DNA of 64,000 nt. Source: Epilithonimonas zeae (GTDB lineage: Bacteria > Bacteroidota > Bacteroidia > Flavobacteriales > Weeksellaceae). Below, piece by piece: positions 1 to 8,446 of the stretch. Under the pieces are notes generated by a model. The model saw only the letters and a program-made list of their open reading frames with translations. It was not told the DNA's origin and searched no databases. How positions within the stretch are numbered: the stretch's first letter is position 1; each line of letters starts with the position of its first letter. The position numbers and the translations under genes were made by a program. The stretch is taken from positions 1,054,001 to 1,118,000 of the forward strand of contig NZ_CP075338.1 of NCBI RefSeq assembly GCF_023278365.1, read 5' to 3'.

Positions 1-971
1 ATGCCGACAAAGCCAATCAGTTAGGCGTTTCTGTAACCGATTTGATGCAGACAATGCAGATTTATTATGGAAGTAGTTTCGTTTCAGATTTCAACAGATT
101 TGGAAAATACTACAGGGTGATGGCTCAGGCTGATGTTCCTTACAGAACCGATGCTAACTCGTTGGAAGGAATTTATGTTAAAAATAATCAAAGTGAAATG
201 GTTCCTGTAAAAACGTTGGTGACTTTGAAAAGATCTTTCGGACCAGAAACCGTGACTCGTAATAACCTGTTCAATGCTGTCACCATCAACGGAACTCCGA
301 AACCTGGCTACAGTACAGGTGACGCCATCAAAGCAGTTGAAGAAACTGCGAAAATGTCTTTGCCAAGAGGTTACGGATACGAATGGACGGGAATCACGCG
401 TGAAGAGCGACAAACTGGTGGACAAACCGCTTTCATTTTTATGTTGAGTATTTTGTTTGTTTACTTTTTATTAGCTGCACAGTACGAGAGTTACATCCTG
501 CCTTTCGCTATTATTTTAACTATTCCTACAGGTATTTTCGGGGTTTATGCTTTCACAGGATTGGCTGGAATTGATAATAATATTTACGTTCAGGTTGGAT
601 TGATTATGCTTGTCGGATTATTGGCAAAAAATGCGATTCTGATTGTGGAATTCGCTGTTCAAAGAAGACACGCAGGTAAAACTTTGATTGAGTCTGCACT
701 CCAAGCTTCGAGGCTGAGATTGAGACCAATTTTGATGACATCGTTTGCGTTCATCATTGGAATGTTGCCGTTGGTTTGGTCACAAGGTGCGGCTGCGAAA
801 GGAAATCACTCCATTGGAATCAGTACAGTTGGTGGGATGTTGACAGGTGTAGTTTTTGGGATTTTCATCATTCCTGTGATGTATGTGATTTTCCAATACT
901 TGCACGAAAAAATGCCTAGCAGAAAGAAACGCAGACTAAAAAAAGAAAAAGCGGCTTTGAATTATATTTAA
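1..971 (+). CDS. RND efflux pump permease (AcrB/HAE1 type), 3' part
   Basis: The reading frame is open from the left edge (first full codon at position 3), so only the C-terminal ~320 residues of a ~1050-residue proton-driven inner-membrane pump are seen. The fragment starts in the periplasmic porter/docking region and continues into the final transmembrane bundle. The segment FMLSILFVYFLLAAQYES, the loop-helix LLAKNAILIVEFA and the following RLRPILMTS are hallmarks of the hydrophobe/amphiphile efflux (HAE1) family. It ends with a basic cytoplasmic tail. An OprM/NodT-type outer-membrane channel gene follows 190 bp downstream on the same strand, so the two are probably part of one tripartite pump operon whose membrane-fusion gene would lie left of the window. 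The substrate cannot be told from this fragment. Confidence 0.95.
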   Translation, partial: ADKANQLGVSVTDLMQTMQIYYGSSFVSDFNRFGKYYRVMAQADVPYRTDANSLEGIYVKNNQSEMVPVKTLVTLKRSFGPETVTRNNLFNAVTINGTPKPGYSTGDAIKAVEETAKMSLPRGYGYEWTGITREERQTGGQTAFIFMLSILFVYFLLAAQYESYILPFAIILTIPTGIFGVYAFTGLAGIDNNIYVQVGLIMLVGLLAKNAILIVEFAVQRRHAGKTLIESALQASRLRLRPILMTSFAFIIGMLPLVWSQGAAAKGNHSIGISTVGGMLTGVVFGIFIIPVMYVIFQYLHEKMPSRKKRRLKKEKAALNYI

Positions 972-993
972 AAACGTGAATCAAAATTATGGT

Positions 994-1130
994 ATTGTTT
1001 TGGGCAGCTTTTCCGCCTTCCGCTCCCAATCTTTTTTGCAAGACGTTTTCTCATTAATTAGAAATTGAGAACAAGCAAAAAAGGATTTCCGCTCAAGTCG
1101 GGCTGCGAAAGATTGAATGTCCAAAACAAT
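994..1130. repeat. Intergenic palindromic repeat element, family A
   Basis: The gap between the pump and channel genes holds a nested inverted repeat. The outer arms ATTGTTTTGG (994-1003) and CCAAAACAAT (1121-1130) are perfect complements, and inner arms CTTTTTTGC / GCAAAAAAG nest inside. The left half carries CAGCTTTTCCGCCTTCCGC and the right half CGCTCAAGTCGGGCTGC. Both signatures recur, in reverse orientation, at 57727-57783, so this is a dispersed repeat rather than a simple terminator. As RNA it could fold into one long hairpin between two operon genes. Confidence 0.7.
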
Positions 1131-1161
1131 TCATAAATAAAATTTATAAGAAAGAAAATCT

Positions 1162-2583
1162 ATGAACATCATATCAAAAATAAAAGAAATTTTGGTTTCG
1201 ACAGCAGTTGTGGCGAGCGCCGTTTCCTGTATGCCAAAATTAGCGTTGGACAAAGTGAGTCCAGATGTGCCGGAGAAATTCCAATATACGGCAACGGCCG
1301 ATACAGCGAGCGTTGCGAATCTGGAATGGCGACAGTTTTTCAACGACCCTATTTTACAAGGTTTAATAGAAAAGGGGATCAAAAATAATTATGATTTACA
1401 AATTGCCTTGAAGCAAGTTGCCTCTTCGCAGGAACGTTTGAAACAAGCGAAATATATGCAATATCCGGATGTGGGTTTCGGAGTTTCTGCCCAGATTTCC
1501 AAACCTTCCAAGAATAGTATGAACGGACAAAGTCTGAACTTATTTTTAGGACAAAGTCACGTTGAGGATTATAATGCGGCGTTCAATCTGTCGTGGGAAG
1601 CTGATATTTGGGGAAAAATCAAAAACCAACAAGAGGTTTCTAAAATGCAATATCTGCAAACTTATGAAGCGACAAAAGCGATTCAGACCCAAGTGGTGGC
1701 AGCTATTGCACAAGGTTACTACAACCTTCTCATGCTGGATAAACAACTACAAATTGCAAAATCGAATTTGGAATTGAGTACCAATACGCTTTCTATCACA
1801 GAAAAAATCTGGAAAAGTGGCGATGCTACTTCTTTGGGGATTCAACAATCTAAAGCTCAAAAAGAATATACAGAACTTTTGATTACACAACTGGAGCAAA
1901 ATATTGCCATTCAGGAAAATGCGTTGAGTATTTTGGTAGGCGAAAATCCGACAAAAATCAACAGAACGATTGAAATGTCGGACACTTCCCTACCTCAAAA
2001 TTTATCTGCAGGATTACCAGCAGCAATGGTAAGCCGCCGTCCGGATGTTCGTCAGCAGGAACTGGTTTTGCTGGAATCCAATGCTTTGATTGGAATTGCC
2101 CAAGCGAATATGTATCCATCCTTGAAAATCACTGCAAATGGAGGTGTAAATTCTTTCAAAATTGATAATTGGTTTCAGATTCCGGCATCGTTGTTTGGTT
2201 CTGCTTTAGGAGGATTGACTCAACCTATTTTCCAAAAAAGACAATTAAAAACTGATTTGAATGTAGCTAAAATACAAAGAGAGAAAAATGTTTTGGCATT
2301 TCGTCAATCTGTCCTGAATGCTGTCGGCGAAGTTTCTGATGCATTGGTTTCTAATGAAAGCTTGAAAGTTCAGGAACAAAAGGCAAGCGAACAAGTTTCA
2401 ACATTGAAAGATGGAATAAAAAGCGCTGAACTACTTTATAAAAGCGGAATGGCAAATTACCTAGAAGTGATTGTTGCTCAAGGTAATTCTCTACAAGCTG
2501 AACTGAATCTTGCTTCTGTAAAAAGACAAAGACTGAGCAGTATTGTTGACCTTTACCGAGCGCTTGGTGGTGGTTGGAAGTAA
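1162..2583 (+). CDS. RND efflux outer-membrane channel lipoprotein (NodT/OprM family)
   Basis: This is a TolC-like outer-membrane factor of 473 residues, the usual length for NodT-type channels. The N-terminus is a lipoprotein signal with a lipobox ending A-V-S-C, predicting a lipidated Cys23. Two outer-membrane efflux repeats follow (about residues 60-250 and 290-470). The segment DIWGKIKNQQEV, the motif SRRPDVRQQE and the late segment SGMANYLEVI are typical of the family. It would form the trimeric exit duct for the RND pump encoded just upstream. A rho-independent terminator follows at 2612. Confidence 0.93.
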   Translation: MNIISKIKEILVSTAVVASAVSCMPKLALDKVSPDVPEKFQYTATADTASVANLEWRQFFNDPILQGLIEKGIKNNYDLQIALKQVASSQERLKQAKYMQYPDVGFGVSAQISKPSKNSMNGQSLNLFLGQSHVEDYNAAFNLSWEADIWGKIKNQQEVSKMQYLQTYEATKAIQTQVVAAIAQGYYNLLMLDKQLQIAKSNLELSTNTLSITEKIWKSGDATSLGIQQSKAQKEYTELLITQLEQNIAIQENALSILVGENPTKINRTIEMSDTSLPQNLSAGLPAAMVSRRPDVRQQELVLLESNALIGIAQANMYPSLKITANGGVNSFKIDNWFQIPASLFGSALGGLTQPIFQKRQLKTDLNVAKIQREKNVLAFRQSVLNAVGEVSDALVSNESLKVQEQKASEQVSTLKDGIKSAELLYKSGMANYLEVIVAQGNSLQAELNLASVKRQRLSSIVDLYRALGGGWK

Positions 2584-2611
2584 TTTCTATATTTAAATTA
2601 AATTATTAAAA

Positions 2612-2640
2612 AAATGCAGTCTTTTGGGACTGCATTTTTT
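2612..2640. terminator. Bidirectional rho-independent terminator
   Basis: The stem ATGCAGTC / GACTGCAT is flanked by an A-run on the left and a T-run on the right. It lies between the convergent channel gene and the lone response regulator gene, so it can serve both strands. Confidence 0.85.
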
Positions 2641-2659
2641 GTTTTTGAGTAAGATATTT

Positions 2660-3022
2660 TTAATTCAAATATTTAGCAACTTTCTGTTCCAAATCTTCCA
2701 GATCAAAAGGTTTAGCTACAAAATCATCTGCCTGAGCACTTGTTGCCAAAGCTTCAATATCATTATTGGCTGTGACGTAAATTACCGGAATGTGTTTAAA
2801 TTCTTCCTGACTTTTCAAAAGTTTTGTCGCTTCTATCCCTCCAATGTTCGGGATCCAGTTATCCATCAGAATAATATCCGGATGAAACTCCGACACTTTT
2901 TCGAGAATATTATGCGAAGTTTGCGATATATCGACTTCGTAACCACCATCTTCAAAAATAATAGAAATCAGTTCCAGAAGTGTGGTATCATCATCAAAGA
3001 TTAATATTTTTTTCTTGTTCAT
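2660..3022 (-). CDS. Single-domain response regulator (CheY-like)
   Basis: This 120-residue protein is a bare receiver domain with no output domain. The acidic pocket is DDD at residues 10-12, the predicted phospho-acceptor is Asp54 (LMDNW), the switch residue is Thr84 and the conserved lysine is Lys104 (AKPFD). It is the last gene of a co-directional block with CheB, CheR, another receiver and two histidine kinases. It probably relays phosphate from one of those kinases to a protein partner. It is clearly different from the other lone receiver at 4458. Confidence 0.92.
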   Translation of the reverse strand: MNKKKILIFDDDTTLLELISIIFEDGGYEVDISQTSHNILEKVSEFHPDIILMDNWIPNIGGIEATKLLKSQEEFKHIPVIYVTANNDIEALATSAQADDFVAKPFDLEDLEQKVAKYLN

Positions 3023-3040
3023 ATAAAGTTAATTTAAAAT

Positions 3041-3616
3041 CTATATTTTATTATTTTTATTTAGTTCATTAAGTTGGATTGGAAGATTTTCAGAAGTTAT
3101 CAATTGATTAAATCTTACTCGTTCCACAGCTTGTCTTGGCATATAATCTACTTGCGCTGTATCAGGATTTTGTATCCATATTTTACCTCCATTCTTTTTG
3201 ATTTGCTGTAAACCTTCGACGCCATCAGAATTGGCTCCCGACAAAAGAACAGCTAACAATTTGTCACCAAATACTTCTGCAGCAGAACTGAAAGCTATAT
3301 CAATTGACGGGCGGGAAAAATGCAGCTTCTCTGATCTGTCCAGTGAAACATTTGTTTTGTCATCAAACAACATATGGTAATCGGCCGGAGCAATGTAAAT
3401 TTTATTGATTTCTATTTCTGTTTTATCTTCTATTTCTATGACTTCTATCTTAGAATATTGTTGTAATAATGATGGTAAAATACTTACAGATTGTGCTTTG
3501 CGATGAACAACCAATACGATAGAAAAATTCAAATCCGTATCCAGATTTCTTATGAGTTCTATTATCACTTGCAAACTGCCGGCTGATCCTCCTATAATCA
3601 CTAATTCTGTTTCCAT
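3041..3616 (-). CDS. CheB-type protein-glutamate methylesterase, catalytic domain only
   Basis: The product is about 191 residues and equals the C-terminal methylesterase domain of CheB without the usual N-terminal receiver. The catalytic triad is visible: Ser11 in IGGSAGS, His38 in VVHRK and Asp131 in SGANSDG. The ATG at 3616 is chosen because METELVIIGG matches the start of the catalytic fold, it has AATAAGG just upstream, and it avoids overlapping the CheR gene that ends at 3627; a longer frame starts at 3664. The enzyme would remove methyl esters added by the neighbouring CheR. No chemoreceptor gene is present, so its substrate is unknown; see the hybrid kinase entry. Confidence 0.9.
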   Translation of the reverse strand: METELVIIGGSAGSLQVIIELIRNLDTDLNFSIVLVVHRKAQSVSILPSLLQQYSKIEVIEIEDKTEIEINKIYIAPADYHMLFDDKTNVSLDRSEKLHFSRPSIDIAFSSAAEVFGDKLLAVLLSGANSDGVEGLQQIKKNGGKIWIQNPDTAQVDYMPRQAVERVRFNQLITSENLPIQLNELNKNNKI

Positions 3617-3626
3617 CCTTATTGTA

Positions 3627-4457
3627 TTAATTGTGATCTGCTTTTTTCCAAATCTTCTGATCATCCAACTGCTGATATCGCTTTTGAAGATGAGAAAATC
3701 TCAACGTTTCCTTCGTACCCAACGCCAGATAACCAAGATTCTCCAAACTATCATCAAAAAGATGGAAAACTCTTTCTTGTAGTCGCTTATCAAAATAGAT
3801 CAAAACATTACGACAAATAATCAATTGAAAACTATTGAAAGAACTATCTGAAACTAAATTATGCGTTGATAGTATCATCTTTTCTTTCAGATTTTTATCA
3901 AATTTTGCACTGTCATAATTGGCTGTATAATAATCTGAAAAATCTTTTTTTCCACCGGAAAGTATATAATTTTCAGAATAAATCTTCATCTGATTAATCG
4001 GAAACACACCTGAACTTGCTGTCTCTAAAACCGACGGATTAATATCTGTAGCATAAATCAAAGACTTGTTATAAAGACCTGCTTCTTTCAATAAAATCGC
4101 GACCGAATAAGCTTCTTCTCCTGTAGAACATCCTGCTACCCAAATTCTTATCAGCGGATAAGTCCCCAGCTGTGGTAAAACTTTTTCTCTCAGAGCTTTG
4201 AAGAAATGGGGATCTCTAAACATCTCGGTGACATTGACAGTGATTTCTTCTATGAAATGTTTCAAATAACCCGGATCATTAACGATTTTATACCGCAATT
4301 CAGCAAAACTCGTGAACTTATCTATCAGACAAATTCGGTTGACTCTTCGTTTAAAAGAGGCTCTGCTGTAAAGTGAAAAATCATAACCATAAACCTCATG
4401 AACATCTTTGATAAGGTGCTCTACTTCGTGATCTAAGACAATATTGGGTTCTAACAT
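3627..4457 (-). CDS. CheR-type protein-glutamate O-methyltransferase
   Basis: This 276-residue protein is a full-length CheR: an N-terminal helical domain (about 1-80, with SFKRRVNRI) and a SAM-binding methyltransferase domain. The SAM motif is VAGCSTGEEAYS, and LIICRNVLIYFD is the conserved strand near the catalytic face. It transfers methyl groups from S-adenosylmethionine to glutamate side chains of signalling coiled coils. Its start codon directly abuts the stop of the receiver gene at 4458, and CheB follows 10 bp after its stop, which implies co-translation. Confidence 0.93.
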   Translation of the reverse strand: MLEPNIVLDHEVEHLIKDVHEVYGYDFSLYSRASFKRRVNRICLIDKFTSFAELRYKIVNDPGYLKHFIEEITVNVTEMFRDPHFFKALREKVLPQLGTYPLIRIWVAGCSTGEEAYSVAILLKEAGLYNKSLIYATDINPSVLETASSGVFPINQMKIYSENYILSGGKKDFSDYYTANYDSAKFDKNLKEKMILSTHNLVSDSSFNSFQLIICRNVLIYFDKRLQERVFHLFDDSLENLGYLALGTKETLRFSHLQKRYQQLDDQKIWKKADHN

Positions 4458-4823
4458 TTATGACTTTTTTTCTATGGCAATCAATAACTGATCCACATTA
4501 ATCGGTTTGATAATATAATCGTCTGCTCCGGCTTCCAAACATTTCTCACGGTCTTGCGCCATTGCTTGTGCTGTTACAGCAATAATAGTTTTATCTTTTA
4601 TCGCAGGCGTTTTACGAATGATTTTCATTGCCTGATACCCATCCATATCAGGCATCATCATATCCATCAAAACAATAGTGATATTACTGTCTTTTTTTAA
4701 GATATCAATTGCTTCTTGACCCGTTGCTGCAGTTTCAGTGGTATAATGTCTGGCTTTCAAAGTCAGTTTTAAAGCAAAAATATTTCGTGGATCATCATCC
4801 ACTATCAGAACTTTTTTATTCAT
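4458..4823 (-). CDS. Single-domain response regulator
   Basis: This is a lone 121-residue receiver. Acidic residues are DDD 9-11, the phospho-acceptor is Asp54 in VLMDMMMPDMDGY, the switch Thr84 and Lys106 (IIKPI). The true start is the ATG at 4823; the longer open frame to 4940 would overlap the kinase gene that ends at 4831. It is strikingly similar to the third receiver of that kinase (shared DDDxRNIF, VLMDMMMPxMDGY, IIAVTA, DxxKCxxAGAxDYIxKP and DQLL), which suggests local duplication of a REC domain followed by separation. Confidence 0.92.
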   Translation of the reverse strand: MNKKVLIVDDDPRNIFALKLTLKARHYTTETAATGQEAIDILKKDSNITIVLMDMMMPDMDGYQAMKIIRKTPAIKDKTIIAVTAQAMAQDREKCLEAGADDYIIKPINVDQLLIAIEKKS

Positions 4824-4830
4824 TGAAAAA

Positions 4831-7800
4831 TTAACTTTCGTATAACCAAACACGTAATAATGATAATAACTGATCGATATCCACAGGCTTGGAAATGTAA
4901 TCCGACGCACCTGCAGCCATACATTTGTCCCTATCGCCAATCATAGATTTGGCAGTAACAGCAATGATAGGAAGTTTTGAAAATTTTGGAAGTTTTCGGA
5001 TTTCCCGAATTGATTCATAACCATCCATCTCCGGCATCATCATATCCATTAGAACTACATCAATATCCGGATTTTTTTCAATTTGTTCTAAGGCTTGTTT
5101 GCCATCCATAGCCAAGACCACTTCTACTTTATACTTTTCCAATGATTTTGTTAATGAGAAAATATTTCGGGCATCGTCATCGGTAATCAGGATCTTTTTG
5201 CCACTCAAAACCTCTGTCAATGATCCCAGAGTTTTGCTTCTGGATTCTTCCGCATTATTTTTCTCCTCAACCAAGTGCAAAAACAATCCAACTTCATCTA
5301 AAATCCTCTGGTAAGAATGCGCTGTTTTCACAACAATAGAATCTGCATATTGTTTGATTTTCAGTTCTTCCGCATTAGACAAACTATGTTCTGTGAAAAT
5401 GATGATTGGTAAGTTCTCCAGACCTTCATAACTTTTGATTGATTCTACAATCTCGTACTCTCTGCCTTTGAAAGCGCCAATGTCCAAAATCACACAATCG
5501 ACTCTATTAGAAACCAAAGCATTAACACTGTCTTCCACATTATTTTCTACCGATAACGAAATGTTATAATTACTCAAAAAGAAAGACAAAGCTGTTGCGT
5601 GTTTCGCATTTTCTTCCACAATCAGGACTTTTTGAGGTGATTTTCTGATGACTTCCTCTATTTTTTTAAAAACATTGTTCATTTGATCCAGAGCCACAGG
5701 TTTACTGATAAAATCAATGGCACCTTTCATCAGACTTTCCTTTTTAGCGCGCATTACAGACATCATATGTACCGGAATATGTCTTGTCTCATCAATTGAT
5801 TTGAGATCGTCCATCACTTGCCAGCCATTTTTTACAGGCAGTTGTATATCTAATAAAATTGCGGATGGACGATATTGTATCGCAAAAGGAACGGCTTGAT
5901 CGCCGCGCACAGAAACCACAGCTTTATAATTTTGTTTTCTGGCATATTTCAGTAAAGCTTTTGCAAAATTGGTATCATCTTCTACAATCAAGATCACTTT
6001 ATCATCTTCTTTGATAGAATTTCTGTCGTCTTCTATATCTTCCGGAATTTCTAAAATCGGAGTTTTCAATAATTCAATAGGATCTTCTTCGCCCAAAATA
6101 GTCTGGATTTTTTCCACATCATCTTTGATGACATCTACCAAATCCTGATTATTATCAAAATGAATGACTTCAACAGGTTTCACAGTCGGAATTCTGAAAC
6201 TAAATTCACTTCCCTCATTCAGCTGACTGGTTACTGATAATTCTCCACCTAATAATCTTGCAATCTCACGGCTGATTGATAATCCCAAACCTGTTCCTCC
6301 AAACTTTCTTCTGGTAGAACCATCGGCTTGTTGGAAAGCTTCGAAAATAATATTCTGTTTCTCTTCCGGAATTCCGATTCCCGTATCTTTCACTGAGAAT
6401 ATAATTGAATTCTGATTTTTCGGATCGTTTTTAATATTTAGATTAATGCTTCCTTTCTCTGTGAATTTGATAGCGTTGGACATTAGATTTCTCAAGACCT
6501 GATCCAAACGCAATCTGTCGGTTTCTATATTTTTTTGAACATCTTTGTCCACATTAATATTGAACTGAAGTTCCTTTTGATGAATAATTGGATTAAAGAG
6601 ATTTCGCAAATCTTTTACCACTTCTTCTAACGAAACGTCCTGATGTTCCAAAGTCATTTTCCCCGATTCGATTTTGGCTAAATCTAAGATTTCATCAATC
6701 AAAGTTAGAAGACTTGTTCCGGAGCTTTGGATGACTTTTGCGGATTCGATTTGATCTTCGTTTAGATTTTCATCCGGATTTTCAGCCATTAATCTTGAAA
6801 GCAAAAGAATCGAGTTCAAAGGAGTTCGCAGCTCGTGCGACATATTCGCAAGGAATTCTGATTTATATTTGGTGCTTAAAGCCAATTCCTCAACTTTTCG
6901 CTGAATTTCTGCATTACGTTCACCAATCAAATGATTTTTTTCTTCCAGCAAAGTAGAACGTTCTTCTAATTCTAAATTAGATTGTAGTAATTCCTCCTGC
7001 TGAACCTTCAACTCTTCTTCAGAAGCTTGTAATTTTTGAGTTTGCGCTTCCAGTTCGGTGTTCAGATTTTCTAGTTCAGAATGCTGAACCTGTAGTTCTT
7101 CTGCCTGAGTCTGTGTTTCTTCCAACAGACGTTGCTCTTCTTCACGGCTTTTTGCAACATTCAGGGCTATACCGATATTTCTGCAGGCTTCTACAAAATA
7201 TTCAACTTTATCTTCATCAAAATTAGAAGTTGAACTCAGTTCCAAAACACCATAATTATAGCTTCCGGAAATAATAGGAATCAACAAAATATTATTAACA
7301 TTGATCTTACTACCAGCAAAACTAATAGCAATATTATCATCGTTAAAATCATTAAAGACTTTCAATTCTTTATTTTGAAAAACCTGTCCAACCATACCTT
7401 CACCAGGTTCGAAGGTTTTTTTCATATGATCTTCCAAACCATAGGCTGAGCTGAGTTTCAATCTTCCTTCTTCATTCAAATAAATTGCACCATTGATACA
7501 GCCTCCGTAATCGATTAAATTCTTCAGAGAATCTTTGGTGACTTCCTTCACAGTTTTGTTTCCAGACAAAGAATCATTCAGTAACACCAAACCTTTTTGT
7601 CGCCATTCGCTCTTATTAATTTTGTCGAATGAAGTTTTGAGAGAATCCGTCATATGATTGAGAGATTCTACCAAATCACCCAAATCATCTTGCGAATTAT
7701 CCACTGCTTTTTGACTGTAATCTCCATTGGAAACTCTATTTGCAATTTGTTTTATTGCATTCACACGTCTTGAAATTTCCAAATCTTTTGCAGTAAGTTC

Positions 7801-8439
7801 TTTTTCCAATTTATCTCTTCGGATCAGATCTGACTTCAGTTTTGCATAGAAAGAAGCGGTAACAATAACTGCTGCAATGGCCGATAAAATGATGAACAAA
7901 ACTGTCATATTGGACGATCTTGTCAAATCAATATTCTTAATCTCCAACTGTTGCTCTTCATATTTCACAAACTCGGCAACCAGATTTCGACATCTGTCCA
8001 TATAAACTTTACTGGTCAGGATTTGCTCCTGAGTCATCACCAATCCATTATGTTTGTTTTCTACAAATTGCTTAAGATTGCTGATATTAATATTACCATT
8101 TTCCTCCAGTTTATTGAGACGGTCCAGTTGAACTTTATCATCAATATCCAAAGCTTTTGCTTTTTCTATAGCTTTAGAAAACTCAACCAAACTCTTGTTA
8201 TAAGGTTCCAAGAAAGTTTCTCTGCCGGTTAGCTGATAACCTCTGTTTCCTGTTTCCGCATCCAAAAGTGCTACCAAAACATCTTTCACAGCTGTGATAG
8301 AACGTCGGCTTGCAGAGAGCTTTTCTCTATTGTCCATTTGTTTTTGTATACTCCAGTAAGAGGCTACGGAACTGGCAATTAATATCAAAAGTGACAGCCC
8401 GACTCCTATCTGAAGATTTCTGATAATTTTCTTTGGCAT
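4831..8439 (-). CDS. Hybrid sensor histidine kinase, CHASE3-HAMP-GAF-HisKA-HATPase-REC-REC-REC
   Basis: This 1202-residue membrane kinase has, in order: a transmembrane helix (10-30), a helical extracytoplasmic CHASE3/5HP sensor (about 38-170, with ETGNRGYQLTG), a second transmembrane helix (178-198), a HAMP linker (to about 275), a GAF domain (285-430), a Gln/Glu-rich coiled coil (432-520), HisKA with His535 in MSHELRTPLNS, HATPase_c (N655, DTGIGIP, GGTGLGLSI) and three receivers. The receiver acceptors are Asp864, Asp986 and Asp1132. REC2 looks inactive: its acidic pair is VEEN and its lysine loop reads VVKTAH. The coiled coil between GAF and HisKA is rich in EE and Q pairs and is a plausible substrate for the CheR/CheB pair encoded downstream. 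That is inference; no methylation site can be proven from sequence. Confidence 0.95.
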   Translation of the reverse strand: MPKKIIRNLQIGVGLSLLILIASSVASYWSIQKQMDNREKLSASRRSITAVKDVLVALLDAETGNRGYQLTGRETFLEPYNKSLVEFSKAIEKAKALDIDDKVQLDRLNKLEENGNINISNLKQFVENKHNGLVMTQEQILTSKVYMDRCRNLVAEFVKYEEQQLEIKNIDLTRSSNMTVLFIILSAIAAVIVTASFYAKLKSDLIRRDKLEKELTAKDLEISRRVNAIKQIANRVSNGDYSQKAVDNSQDDLGDLVESLNHMTDSLKTSFDKINKSEWRQKGLVLLNDSLSGNKTVKEVTKDSLKNLIDYGGCINGAIYLNEEGRLKLSSAYGLEDHMKKTFEPGEGMVGQVFQNKELKVFNDFNDDNIAISFAGSKINVNNILLIPIISGSYNYGVLELSSTSNFDEDKVEYFVEACRNIGIALNVAKSREEEQRLLEETQTQAEELQVQHSELENLNTELEAQTQKLQASEEELKVQQEELLQSNLELEERSTLLEEKNHLIGERNAEIQRKVEELALSTKYKSEFLANMSHELRTPLNSILLLSRLMAENPDENLNEDQIESAKVIQSSGTSLLTLIDEILDLAKIESGKMTLEHQDVSLEEVVKDLRNLFNPIIHQKELQFNINVDKDVQKNIETDRLRLDQVLRNLMSNAIKFTEKGSINLNIKNDPKNQNSIIFSVKDTGIGIPEEKQNIIFEAFQQADGSTRRKFGGTGLGLSISREIARLLGGELSVTSQLNEGSEFSFRIPTVKPVEVIHFDNNQDLVDVIKDDVEKIQTILGEEDPIELLKTPILEIPEDIEDDRNSIKEDDKVILIVEDDTNFAKALLKYARKQNYKAVVSVRGDQAVPFAIQYRPSAILLDIQLPVKNGWQVMDDLKSIDETRHIPVHMMSVMRAKKESLMKGAIDFISKPVALDQMNNVFKKIEEVIRKSPQKVLIVEENAKHATALSFFLSNYNISLSVENNVEDSVNALVSNRVDCVILDIGAFKGREYEIVESIKSYEGLENLPIIIFTEHSLSNAEELKIKQYADSIVVKTAHSYQRILDEVGLFLHLVEEKNNAEESRSKTLGSLTEVLSGKKILITDDDARNIFSLTKSLEKYKVEVVLAMDGKQALEQIEKNPDIDVVLMDMMMPEMDGYESIREIRKLPKFSKLPIIAVTAKSMIGDRDKCMAAGASDYISKPVDIDQLLSLLRVWLYES

Positions 8440-8446
8440 AAAGAAT

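Noticed and set aside
4824-4940. 39-residue N-terminal extension of the lone receiver at 4458
   Set aside because: It would overlap the end of the hybrid kinase gene in another frame; the ATG at 4823 gives a complete receiver.
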